A stretch of 64,000 bases of DNA, from positions 125,165 through 189,164 of the forward strand of contig JAKUCV010002023.1 in NCBI GenBank assembly GCA_028386065.3, given 5' to 3'. This document shows positions 1 to 9,024 of this stretch, one piece after another. Source of the stretch: Turnera subulata. Taxonomy: Eukaryota; Streptophyta; Magnoliopsida; Malpighiales; Passifloraceae. The notes below the pieces were generated by a model, which saw only the letters and a list, made by a program, of their open reading frames with translations, was not told the DNA's origin and did no database searches. A program made the position numbers and the translations under genes. Positions within the stretch are counted from its first letter, which is position 1. Each line of letters starts with the position of its first letter.

Positions 1-342
1 AGCGGTCATTGTGATCTGGTAGTGACTGCCTTCATTCAGAGTCTGGCAGGCTGGTTCCAACTGAAGCTGCTGAAACCTGTCAGAGATAAAAAACATGGTG
101 GAGTTAGCCGTACCATAGTAGGAAGCTCGCAGAGTTTGTTGATGATCCAGGAATATGACTTCTTCCATAGGGGTAATAAAGAATCGGGACGAATAGATTT
201 CGTCTACAAAGACAAGGCGAGGAATTCTTTCTAGCTCCTCTGGCAATGGCCCCTGTGGCTCATTCACGATACTAAAGGACAACCGATTTCTCCTTCCTAC
301 GTTTGCACCTTCAACGAAAAAGACGGAGGAAGGGGCAACCAT
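1..342 (-). CDS. Partial ORF of unknown function, cut by the window edge
   Basis: Reading the - strand from ATG at 342, 114 codons stay open to base 1, so the C-terminus lies outside the window. The N-terminal stretch begins MVAPSSVFFVEGANVG and contains the phrase PRLVFVDEIYSSRFF. I recognise no domain, signal peptide or membrane segment. A good TATA box (CTATAAAAGG) lies about 85 bases upstream and the leader between is T- and A-rich, so this looks like a genuine transcription unit rather than a chance ORF. It could be a host gene or an accessory ORF of a retrotransposon, since it sits beside transposon sequence. The reading frame is clear; the function is unknown. Confidence 0.55.
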   Translation of the reverse strand, partial: MVAPSSVFFVEGANVGRRNRLSFSIVNEPQGPLPEELERIPRLVFVDEIYSSRFFITPMEEVIFLDHQQTLRASYYGTANSTMFFISDRFQQLQLEPACQTLNEGSHYQITMTA

Positions 343-424
343 TTTCTCCTTACTTTTGATTTTTTTTTTAATCTCTCTTTCTGAAGTTGGCTTATAATTT
401 TCTGTCTAATGAGCTTAATCCCTG

Positions 425-434
425 CCTTTTATAG
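425..434 (-). promoter_or_regulatory. TATA box for the ORF at 1-342
   Basis: The - strand reads CTATAAAAGG. Transcription would start near base 400, leaving a leader of roughly 60 bases before the ATG at 342. This is an inference from sequence and spacing only. Confidence 0.5.
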
Positions 435-892
435 AATCAAGCTGCATTGTTCCAAGGGAAGACCCCTACCACATTTGCCAGAGCTTAAGAAATACTTCAA
501 CAGATAGAAACACCAATTTCATTATTACTAACCGCCAATTTCTCAACTAATCAAGAATCTGATTTGTTGAAAATTTTAGCCTAGCATTGCATTATTGATT
601 TGTCACGGGATTTAGTGTCTATTTAGCTAGGTATCGGAGGCTATCAAAGTCCAACCGACAAGACAATTTCTCGAGCCCGGTGCACTGACGACAAGAAAAA
701 ATGTCTCTTAGCGGCAGAGGGATACTTACCACCTCTTGAAATTGTCACACATGTTTTCATCACCATAATTCATGTATTATCCATTGCTAATTTGAGCATC
801 CAAGGCTCTATTAACTTTGTCTTGTAGGGACATCTCATTTCAGAGCCTCAGCAAGGATTGAACATGAAAGAATCTTACCAAAAAAACAGAGA
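435..892. other. Non-coding spacer
   Basis: I see no ORF, RNA gene or clear repeat here. It separates the - strand ORF at the left edge from the palindrome array that begins at 893. Whether it belongs to the Sirevirus-like element or to older sequence cannot be decided from the window. Confidence 0.4.
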
Positions 893-1404
893 AACATCGA
901 TGTTTCCCCGACCAACATCGATGTTGGATGCATCACACAAGTGGCAGAGTGTTGAAAACATCGATGTTGCCTTTCACAACATCGATGTTCAGGTAAGTCT
1001 TTCAAATTCTTCATTATAACATCGATGTTTAAAAAACATCGATGTTTGCACCTATGAGCTTATCTTCAAAAATTTTGAATGCTAAAAACATCGATGTTTT
1101 TAACACCAACATCGATGTTTAACCATAGTGCTTAACTATCAGCTTGGCAGTACGCCAAAAACATCGATGTTTTTGGTATAAAGATTGATGTTTGAAAAAT
1201 GAATTTTTTTGCCGAGAGCCAAAAACATCGATGTTTATGTTAAAAACATCGATGTTGGACCGCTAGGCATATCTTAAATTTTTTTGCCGAACGCAAAAAA
1301 CATCGATGTTCTATGGAAAACATCGATGTTTAGCCGTTACAGTTTAAAAAATATAGCCGTTAGGGAGCCTAAACATCGATGTTTTGGGTGAAAACATCGA
1401 TGTT
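893..1404. repeat. Array of 12-bp palindromes AACATCGATGTT (internal copy)
   Basis: Fifteen exact copies of the perfect palindrome AACATCGATGTT start at 893, 914, 957, 978, 1018, 1035, 1087, 1108, 1160, 1224, 1245, 1299, 1319, 1372 and 1393, with one degenerate copy near 1181. They form eight pairs. Within a pair the starts are 20-21 bases apart (17 in one case), and pairs recur every 61-75 bases. The spacers are unrelated except for GCCGTT-like words near the end. The array stops about 55 bases before a TATA box that serves the 424-residue ORF. A second array with the same layout lies in the LTR at 3403-3811. Confidence 0.9.
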
Positions 1405-1459
1405 GTGTCGTTAAAAACTAGCCGTTACTGCTCACAACGGCTAGCTTTTTTGGCTCCTC

Positions 1460-1467
1460 TATAAAAT
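1460..1467 (+). promoter_or_regulatory. Internal TATA box of the accessory ORF
   Basis: TATAAAAT follows the palindrome array and precedes a CT-rich leader. Transcription should begin near 1490. No ATG occurs between there and the ATG at 1603, which has a good context (caccATGG), so the ORF would be the first on a separate mRNA. Confidence 0.6.
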
Positions 1468-1602
1468 CTCAAACCTTTCCTTCTCCTTCTCACCTACAAT
1501 CTGATTTCTTTCATCCTTTTACAATCTCCATACAACCTCCTCTCCTCTCTTGTCCACTTACACTCCTCCTTCTCCCAAACTCTTCTCCTTATCATATACA
1601 CC

Positions 1603-2877
1603 ATGGTTGGTAGCAGAAAGAGCTCTAAAGGCAAAGATCCCCTTCAAGAGCACCCAACCAAGAGAAGGAGCTCATCAAGCTCTGGCAACCAATACCCTGT
1701 GGAAGGAACTCATATCTGGTTCACTTCCCGTTCACAGCTAAATCGATTCAACACCCTCTTTGCCAAACGACTTATTGCACCTCCTAGATACCTACCTGCA
1801 GACTATCCACAAGAGAAGCACTACACAAACCTACCTAGGCTTCTTCAACAATCACACCTTTGGGAGTTTGTCACCAGCAGCAGGCATGAGTACAGTGCCG
1901 ACTTCATCCGGGCATTCTACTCAACATTGACTCGTGAAGGGGAAGTTTTATCTGCTCAACTCAATGGAAGGGTCATCCAGATTACCTTGGAGCAATTCGG
2001 GTCCATTGCCAAGTTGCCCGTTCAAGGACATGATATATCTGGCTATGGGGCAGACCATTTTCTTACTCAATATGAGATTCCTCTCCTTGCTGAGCTTGGG
2101 ATCACTGAAGTGAAGAGGAATCGTTCCGGACGACCCACCATTCATGCAATCAATCCGAAGTATCGCGTCCTGCTTTATCTTGTCACCCTTGTGATCAAAC
2201 CGCGAGCAGGGAGTCACACCACCATGACCATTGAAGACGAAAAGATTCTTCACGCCATTCTACACGATGCACCTATTAATTGGGGACGACTCGTTTTCAT
2301 GCACATGGCGGAACAGGCGAACACCGATCATCCACTGCCCTATCCGTTCTTGGTCACCAATATTTTGATTAGTGCAGGTCTGAATCCGCCGGAAGACACT
2401 CTCACCACAGCAGCCAAGTCATGGGCCATATCCGATACAACTTTCAGAACCGGACAAGCTGCTGAGGGAGCTCAACCGCCTCACCAACCAGCCGAGCAAC
2501 AAGCCGAAGCATCTCTAGCAGGCTCTTTTCTTGCTCTTCCTGCACTTGCTCCTCGACCTCCTAGCGCTACACTTAACTCAATTGCGACCACTCTACGCAG
2601 CTTAGGAAGGTCAATTGAAAGAATCGACATAGAAGTACAAAGGCAAGGACATGACCTGCGTGCTTATTTTGATAACATCAACTACAATCCTCCACCATAC
2701 TACCAAGGCTACAATTTTGGTGGTAATCAGGATGATAATGATGATGAGGAGGATGAGGACTATGCTCCCATGGACGTTGAGCAAGAAGAAGGTGATGAAA
2801 AAGATGAAGACCATGAGGATGAAGAGGACAACAACGATGATGATGATGATGATGATGACATTAGCCCATCTTTTTAA
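1603..2877 (+). CDS. Retrotransposon accessory ORF, putative plant transposon protein type
   Basis: An intact 424-codon ORF lies between the (unseen) pol region and the 3' LTR. Residues 70-150 carry the phrases LWEFVTSSRHEYSADFIRAF and LNGRVIQITLEQFGSIAKLP, which I match to the plant family often labelled putative plant transposon protein (Pfam PF20167). That assignment is from memory. The C-terminal 55 residues are very acidic and end in a run of eight Asp encoded by GAT repeats. I see no membrane span. The position is the one used by the env-like ORF in Sireviruses. Its own TATA box and palindrome array imply a subgenomic transcript. The biochemical role is unknown; nuclear action is only a guess. 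A related domain occurs in the Athila accessory ORF near 53200. Confidence 0.75.
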   Translation: MVGSRKSSKGKDPLQEHPTKRRSSSSSGNQYPVEGTHIWFTSRSQLNRFNTLFAKRLIAPPRYLPADYPQEKHYTNLPRLLQQSHLWEFVTSSRHEYSADFIRAFYSTLTREGEVLSAQLNGRVIQITLEQFGSIAKLPVQGHDISGYGADHFLTQYEIPLLAELGITEVKRNRSGRPTIHAINPKYRVLLYLVTLVIKPRAGSHTTMTIEDEKILHAILHDAPINWGRLVFMHMAEQANTDHPLPYPFLVTNILISAGLNPPEDTLTTAAKSWAISDTTFRTGQAAEGAQPPHQPAEQQAEASLAGSFLALPALAPRPPSATLNSIATTLRSLGRSIERIDIEVQRQGHDLRAYFDNINYNPPPYYQGYNFGGNQDDNDDEEDEDYAPMDVEQEEGDEKDEDHEDEEDNNDDDDDDDDISPSF

Positions 2878-2974
2878 ACTCTTGTTTCCTGCTTTGTTTA
2901 AATTTATGCCTTTCAATGTTTAAGTATCCTTCAATTCAATAAAATGCTTCTTATTGTTGTTTCTTTTTGCTAAT

Positions 2975-3119
2975 GACAAAAGGGGGAAGATGATCAAGTA
3001 TATGCACCAAGTTAGGGGGAATCATAAATTGAAAAGTTGAAAAATATAGGGGGAATTAATCTACTCATAAAACTTGGCATATACTAACATGAGTTTGTCA
3101 TTATCAAAAAGGGAGAAAT
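2975..3119 (+). other. Multiple polypurine tracts before the 3' LTR
   Basis: Four purine runs occur in a row: acaaaagggggaaga (from 2975), gttagggggaa (3011), atatagggggaa (3045) and aaaaagggagaaa ending at 3118, one base before the LTR. The last is the likely plus-strand primer. Repeated tracts upstream of the 3' LTR are a known feature of Sireviruses, which supports placing this element in that lineage. Confidence 0.65.
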
Positions 3120-3402
3120 TGTTAGGACTAATGCTTCCATGTTTTATTTCAAGGTTTTGATAATGACAAACCAACCAAAGCTCCATTGATGAATTCCTTG
3201 AAGCAAACAAAACATCAATCAAAGAAGCATGAGTCTAAAGACAAAGGAGTACAAGATTTGAAGCAATAAGGATGAAGATATATAGAGAATTCATCTATAG
3301 GAAATCCTTGTAAATGGTAACTCAAGTATTCCAAGTTAATGCTCAAATCAAAAATCGTTTTCCTTCATGCATTCATATCATAAAACGACTTTTGAGTCCT
3401 AA

Positions 3403-3811
3403 AACTTCGATGTTCTGTCCACAACATCGATGTTGTTTTTAAACAAACATCGATGTTGTGTACAAAACATCGATGTTGTATTTTCCAAACTTTTCCCAAT
3501 TTTTGACAGAAGTATAAAAACATCGATGTTGTATTTTAAACATCGATGTTGTGTAATTCTCAAGTTTTCCAAAATTTGGCAGAAGCGGAAAAACATCGAT
3601 GTTCTGTTGGCAACATCGATGTTTTGACAAAGTGTTTTTAAACATGATTTTTGCGAAGCTAAAAAACATCGATGTTTGATCAGAGAACATCGATGTTGTG
3701 TTTGAAAACATCGATGTTTCTCAAACAAACATCGATGTTTTACTAGCCGTTGGGTCAATTATTTGAATGCAACGGCTAAACATCGATGTTCTTGAACAAA
3801 ACATCGATGTT
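3403..3811. repeat. Array of AACATCGATGTT palindromes (LTR copy)
   Basis: Thirteen exact copies start at 3423, 3446, 3466, 3519, 3539, 3592, 3612, 3665, 3686, 3707, 3728, 3779 and 3800, and a one-mismatch copy starts at 3403. They form seven pairs with starts 20-21 bases apart. The array ends about 97 bases before the LTR TATA box. The single-strand translations of this region that look like repeats of HRC or NIDV are by-products of the palindrome and not proteins. Confidence 0.9.
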
Positions 3812-3907
3812 GTGCCGTTATGAGCAGAAACCTTTTTCCAACAAGCATGCTACTTTGTTTAAAGAGTTTCAGACTTTGTCCCCAACATCTATATGCATCT
3901 TTTAGAT

Positions 3908-3916
3908 TATAAATAG
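3908..3916 (+). promoter_or_regulatory. LTR TATA box
   Basis: TATAAATAG lies downstream of the LTR palindrome array and is followed by a leader without early ATGs in a good context. It marks the probable U3/R boundary near 3940. Confidence 0.6.
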
Positions 3917-4481
3917 AGGCCTTAAACCTCATTTTCAGATTGATCAACTCCCATATACATTCAAGCATTCTTTGAAAATCATTCAACAAATTTTTGAGCT
4001 ATAACTTGTGAGAATTCTGAGTTGTTCAATAGAGCTTTCTTTTGTACTCATATCCACTCTATTAGAGAGTTTTGCTTGAGAGATTGTAAGTGTTATTCAT
4101 ACACCACAAGGGAGGATTGTTCCTTTGAGAGAAGTCTTAAGGTGTGGCATCCTTAAGCAAGAGAGTAGGATTCTTCTGATTAGAAATCCTAGAAAGTCTT
4201 GAAGTGAGGTATCTTCAAGCAAATATATTGAGGTTCATGTGATTTGAACTCTCAGGTTGTAAAACGGTTTGTTAAGCACCCGGAAGCTTAACACTAGATA
4301 GTGAACTCTTCAAGTGGGCCTTGAAGGACTGGATTAGCCACAAGTTAGTTGTGTGTGAACCAGTATAAAAATCTTTGTGTCCTTCATTCTTTAAATTCCG
4401 CATTCAATTCCTGCCTATTTCGTTTTTATTCGATTATCGCTATTCACCCCCCCCCTCTAGCGAAGGGTCATTGTGCTAACA

Positions 4482-4883
4482 TTCCCCTAGCAACTCTTAT
4501 CGACTCTACTTCTACCCTAGGGGCATCTGCCCCCGGCAACTCTCAACGGTTCTACTTCTATCTCAGGGGCATCTGCCCCTGGTCTCGGCTAGTCTAGATC
4601 AAACGTATTCGTAGACCCTTCGGGTCCTCTCTCATTCAGAGCATCACAACTCAAGGCAATCATCCAAAGCATAGGCTCATCACGTTTTCAAGAGACTCAT
4701 CATTCTAAAGCAAAGTACACATCTAGCTCATCATAACACACATTATTGTAAATTCAAGTAAAAGATCATAAAATGCCCCTTAGGTACACATGTTTTCCTC
4801 GCCTCTCTTTCTTATTCTCTCTTTCCATTTTTTTTTTCCTCTCTCGGTGGAATTTTTTTCAAGAAACTTTTTCGGGTGAATGG
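4482..4883. other. Spacer with a two-copy 49-bp tandem repeat
   Basis: Two imperfect copies of a roughly 49-base unit (about 4486-4535 and 4536-4583) share the words caactct, tctacttcta and aggggcatctgcccc. The last contains a GGGGCA/TGCCCC hairpin. The remainder is T-rich and non-coding. It probably belongs to the 3' non-coding part of the Tat element on the - strand. Confidence 0.5.
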
Positions 4884-4892
4884 TGCCGGTCG

Positions 4893-4996
4893 GGCGGTCA
4901 TGAGGAGAGATGACCGCCACTTCCTGGCGGTCTTGTATGGATGTCTGCCAGGCGTGGCGGTCTTCTCGTCATGGCCGCCCGCGCCGGCGGTCATGG
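4893..4996. repeat. GC-rich GGCGGTC/GACCGCC inverted-repeat boxes (internal copy)
   Basis: At least five boxes of GGCGGTC or its complement occur in 104 bases. They include a 9-bp inverted repeat, GGCGGTCAT (4893-4901) and ATGACCGCC (4910-4918), with an 8-base spacer. The same boxes recur in the U3 region of all four Tat-family LTRs in this window (near 12355, 24448, 30931 and 58025). Here they lie about 90-190 bases upstream of the TATA box of the antisense accessory gene. Confidence 0.8.
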
Positions 4997-5084
4997 CTCC
5001 TGGGTCTTCATCTTTTTTTTTCCTTTTTGGCTTTTGGGTTCGGGCTTTAGGGTTTTGGTGCGAATTCTACCGACCCCAAATCGT

Positions 5085-5092
5085 TATAAATA
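5085..5092 (+). promoter_or_regulatory. TATA box of the antisense accessory gene
   Basis: TATAAATA is followed by a start codon at 5159. A seven-codon upstream reading frame (ATG at 5142, TGA ending at 5162) overlaps the main start and could reduce its translation. Confidence 0.55.
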
Positions 5093-5158
5093 AAACTTTA
5101 GGTACCCAGAACTCTTCACAACTTGTCAAAATATATTTCAAATGCATCTAAGGCAAGT

Positions 5159-6455
5159 ATGAGTGAAGATTTCGGTGCCAAGGTGTTCCAATGGATGGAA
5201 AGCATCCCCCAGACGCATTGCTTCGACCTCAAGCTAACTGGACTTTGTGCCTTGTTCGACCTAGCACATGTGAAGATTGATGAAGGCTTGATTCGTGCTG
5301 CTACTATGTTCTGGGATCGTCACCATCACATGTTCTGCTTCGGCCCTTCCACGGCAGAACTTTGTCCTACGGTAGATGAGTTCGGCGCGCTTTTGGAGGT
5401 TCAAATAGGGGAGGATATTGCCATAATCTCCCCCACTGCAGTAGCTGAGCTGGAGGTTAGTTCCTTTCTATCCATTGGTGGTAACCAACTGGAATTCTTG
5501 TTGGGCAAGGGGGAATTCATGAACTTATCCCCTATAGTTGATCAATACTTTGTTATTACTGCATCACGCAGATATCTAGAATGCAGCCCTTCCTGGAGAA
5601 GCAGACATGACCATGCCCTAGCTTTGGTGATGGTAAGCGAATTCTTGTTAGTCACCCGTTCTGGCGTGTGCCCCCTCGGTGTTGGCGCTTTGGTGGCTAA
5701 GCTCTTTAACGGCTGTAACATGGTGCCTTCTGTTTTGGGCAAGACTCTTATTTGCTTGGATACTCTGACATCTTATCCTGGCAAACCCTTGACTGGTTAT
5801 CCCCTCCTTCTCCAGGTACCATCCTCGATTTATCTGACTTCTGAAATCGCGGCTACTCTCCCTCGCTTCTGTACAAAACTCATGAACTCATTTCTTTTTT
5901 CAGATGTGGTTATACGACCATCTCCAGTTGATCGTCCCTCCAAAATCTGGCTAGTATATCCTTATGGACTATCATGAGTGAAACCTCATTGTAGTTGTTT
6001 CTTCTACCAAAGATTGGGTCCTTTTTATGAAGGATATGGCTGACAGCCGAATCTTGTGGTGTTGCCCTTGGTTCCACATGCGAGAAGTCATCTCCCACTT
6101 TCCCGGTCAGAAGGTGGTGGTCCTCCCAGGGGTTTATCGTTCTAACCAATATTATCTGGCTAGGATAGCTAGACAGTTTGGCCGTGCTCAATTCACTTCT
6201 CTGCCTCCATGCTCGCCCCTCGACATGTTAATGAACAACCGTTCCATAAAGCTCATGCACGGATATTGGAGTCAGCCCATAAGAATTAAAGTTCTCAATC
6301 CGAAGGCCCTCTATTCTTCTGAGGGATATCGACAATGGTTGAAGAAATACATGGGTTATTCTGAATGGATCCTCTTAGGTTACAGGAACCGATTTTTAGG
6401 ATCAAATGTTCGCTTAGAACCCGAATCCCCTAGCGACAATGAAGAGGAAGCTTAA
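5159..6455 (+). pseudogene. Antisense accessory gene of the Tat element, DUF7745-like, with one intron
   Basis: Exon 1 (5159-5815, 219 codons) contains MFWDRHHHMFCFGPSTAELC and PTVDEFGALL, which resemble the plant DUF7745 / mobile-domain proteins (family named from memory). An intron at 5816-5903 (gtacca...tttctttttt-cag) joins LLLQ to MWLYDHLQL in phase 0. Exon 2 then has in-frame stops at 5952 (TAG) and 5979 (TGA) and stays open to 6455, with a recognisable RQFGRAQ phrase. Extra ORFs antisense to pol are known from Tat-lineage gypsy elements. It converges with the integrase, whose stop is at 6635. The product would be broken now; its ancestral role is unknown. Confidence 0.65.
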
Positions 6456-6634
6456 GCATACTGGATGTTTTGCTAGGAAAAAATTTTTAACATGTGTAAT
6501 GCATGCAAAATAAATGAGTGAATGAGCTTCCTTTTTCAATCTTGTCAATCTTTAAACTCTTATTAACAAAAATAGGCTGGACCCTGAATTTTGTCACATT
6601 CTTCCCTTTTCGAGCACACAGAATTAGATCTACA

Positions 6635-7780
6635 TCATACATAATATTTCTTCAACTGGTCCAGATTGACTGGCTCTCGAAACTCATTCCCGTCCAAGTC
6701 TCTAAGCTTTGTAGCACCTCTTGACATGACTTCTTTGATAACGTAGGGCCCGATCCATTTAGCCTTGAATTTGCCCCTAGGGTCATGCACGGGTTGTCTT
6801 ATTTCTTTCAACACCATGTCCCCTTTCTTCAATCCTCTTTCTTGAACTCGCTTGTTGAAGGCTCGAGCTATTCTCCTTTGGTACCCTTGTACATGGTATA
6901 AGGCTGATAATCGTTTTTTGTTGAGCAATGCTAACTGATCAAGTCTTTCCTGTACCCATTCTGTCTTAGGAAGCTCACTCTCCCGAGCCACCCTCAAGGA
7001 TTGCACTTCAAGTTCTATTGGTAACACAACTTCCATGTTATATACTAGAGAATATGGGGTTGCACCCGTCGAAGATCTGATGGAAGTTCGGTAACCCCAG
7101 AGCGCCAGTGGCAATTTTTCTGACCATTCCTTGTGTGTGGATATCATCTTTCCTAGGATGACCTTTACATTCTTGTTGGCTGCTTCCACTGCACCGTTAG
7201 CCTGGCGTCGATAAGGTGATGACCTGTGATGATTGATACCGTAATCCTGGCACAGTTTCTCCACATTAGCTTTGAAATGTGGGCCATTATCCGATATCAG
7301 CTCGTTCGGGACACCATAATGGCAGATGATGTTGTTTAAGATGAATTTGGCCACCTTTTTAGATGTCAACTTAGCATAAGACTCCGCCTCCACCCACTTG
7401 GTAAAATAATCAATGGCAACTAATATATACTCGTGTCCATTCGTCGCCTTTGGGATTATCTTCCCAATGACATCAATGCCCCATGCGGAGAATGGCCAAG
7501 GTGATGACATTGGTGTCAAATGTGATGGTGGTTTAGAATATAGCTTCCCATGGATCTGGCATGTATGAAAACATTTCACAAATTTGGCACAATCGGCTTC
7601 CATGGTCGACCAAAAGTATCCCAATTGCAATATCTTTCGAGCTAACATGTCTCCTCCCATATGAGGACCCTCACCTTCCCCATGAACTTTTCTCATAATT
7701 TTCTCGGCTTCTCCCGCACCCACACACAATAAATGGACCCCCCGTTGCATGCCGCTTATAAAGGCTCCCTGCACACACAA
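6635..7780 (-). pseudogene. Tat element integrase
   Basis: The segment starts with a zinc-binding domain (histidines near GPHMGG, then CFHTC) and continues into the DDE core: Asp in AWGIDVIG, Asp in ISDNGPHF and Glu in NGAVEAANK. It ends with a chromodomain-less C-terminal region containing WIGPYVI and a stop at 6635. The ORF itself is intact, but it is cut off from upstream pol by a frameshift around 7735, where the preceding frame reads LYKRHATGG. The enzyme would insert element cDNA into the genome. It lies tail to tail with the antisense accessory gene, 179 bases apart. Confidence 0.85.
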
Positions 7781-8466
7781 TATAACCTCTAGCCAGTCTT
7801 CTTAGAGTTTTCTTCTCAATTTCTGTAGTGCCCTCAGGGAACGTCCCATCCCCGAGGTATCCCAGGATGTCTTTATACCAATGATCCATATCATCATCAT
7901 TCATAATTCGGTTGTGTGATGGTTGATCAAGCTCTACAGCGGTGATAGCTATGACGGGAGCCTCGTCGGAAGGTAGATCTTTCAAATAATCCTGGAACCA
8001 AGGTTCACCCACCCCCTTTTCCTGGTTAGTGGAAGGTCGATTCCTTTTCCAGACCATCAACGGTAAGATGATAACGTTGTTCGACATTCCCATCATCGAG
8101 GAAAGTGTGGCCAAGGCATTAGCAAATTGATTCTCCCTCCTAGGCATACTGAAATTCAATTTCTTTGAATCGGGAAACTAACATCTTTAAATGCTCATGA
8201 TAAGGTATTATTCTTTCCTCTTTGATCCTCCATTCTCCCTTGACTTGAAATATCACCAGAGCCGAATCCCCAAGTACCTTAATCTATTTTATCCCCATGT
8301 TCAATACTAAACCCAGACCAATAGCATATGCTTCATATTCAGCCACATTGTTAGTAGCTTCAAATTCCAGTTTGCAGGAGATTGGATATGTTACTCCGTC
8401 AGGAGATATGAGAATTACACCCGTCCCAAAACCTCGAGCGTTAGCTGGTCCATCAAAATGCACCTC
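7736..8466 (-). pseudogene. Tat element second (archaeal-type) RNase H and linker
   Basis: Reading on from the stop at 8467, the same frame gives HFDGPANARGFG, TNNVAEYEA and LGDSALVIFQVKGEW, which are the hallmarks of the additional RNase H of Tat-lineage elements. There is a TAG at 8284-8286 and a frameshift near 8148, where FQY meets MPRRENQFANALATL. The linker to the integrase then follows in the shifted frame (from 8159). In an intact element this domain supplements or replaces the ancestral RNase H in removing RNA from hybrids. Confidence 0.75.
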
Positions 8467-9024
8467 CTATGTTGGTGCCTCTAAGTTCATCACCTCCTCA
8501 TCAGGGAATTGTGGCTCAAATCTCTCATCCCCATCCACCGGTTGTGAAGCTAGAAAGTCTGCTATGGCTCCTTTAATAGCTTTTTGAGATACGAACCGGA
8601 TATCAAATTGTGATAGGATTGCCACCCATCTGCTTGTACGACTGCTCAACACCGGCCTCTCCATTAGATACTTGATGGGATTCATTCGGGAAATGAGCAA
8701 GACTTCAAAAGAGATAAAATAATGTCGGAGCTTCTGGCAAGCCCAGGTCAGGGCCACACAAGTCTTTTCTACCAAGTTATAATTCAACTCATACCCATTG
8801 AACTTCTTACTCAAGTAATATATGACGGTCTCAATGCGAGAGTCTGGCAGGTATTGAGCTAACATGGCACCCATGGCTTCTTCTGTGATGGTCAAATATA
8901 ACAACAACGGCTTCCCTTTCCTGGGAGACTGGAGCACCGGAGGATTGGACAAATATCTCTTAATGTGTTCGAAGGCATCCTGGCATTTGTCATCCCATTT
9001 TACAGGAACTCCTTTCTTGAGCAA
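8467..9024 (-). pseudogene. Tat element Ty3-type RNase H
   Basis: The 185 codons include WDDKCQDAFEHIK, the Ty3-type TITEEAMGAMLAQYL, and YELNYNLVEKTCVALTWAC. The frame overlaps the RT frame at 9000-9024, which implies a frameshift between them. It ends at a TAG (8467-8469) just before HFDGPANA, where related elements usually have Trp. The stop is therefore probably a nonsense change and not a natural end. Confidence 0.75.

Larger units (their letters stand above)
3120..4481 (+). mobile_element. 3' LTR of a Sirevirus-like Ty1/copia element
   Basis: The LTR starts TGTTAG immediately after a polypurine tract and ends CTAACA, giving a 6-bp terminal inverted repeat and a length of 1362 bases. 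It contains the second palindrome array, a TATA box at 3908, and a long R-U5 region with repeated TTAAGC/GAAGTG-type words. The flanking word after the end is TTCCC, but no matching 5' LTR lies in the window, so the target duplication cannot be confirmed. Palindromic cis-regions in LTRs have been described for Sireviruses. The lineage call rests on this, the multiple polypurine tracts and the extra ORF; no pol domain is visible. Confidence 0.7.

Noticed and set aside
3399..3758. ORFs of about 65-119 codons with repeated HRC / NIDV words
   Set aside because: They exist on both strands only because the palindrome is open in several frames; they lie in the LTR control region.
893..3811. CRISPR-like array of short repeats with spacers
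   Set aside because: The repeats are 12-bp perfect palindromes at two alternating spacings in a plant retrotransposon beside TATA boxes. CRISPR repeats are longer, evenly spaced and prokaryotic, and no cas gene is present.
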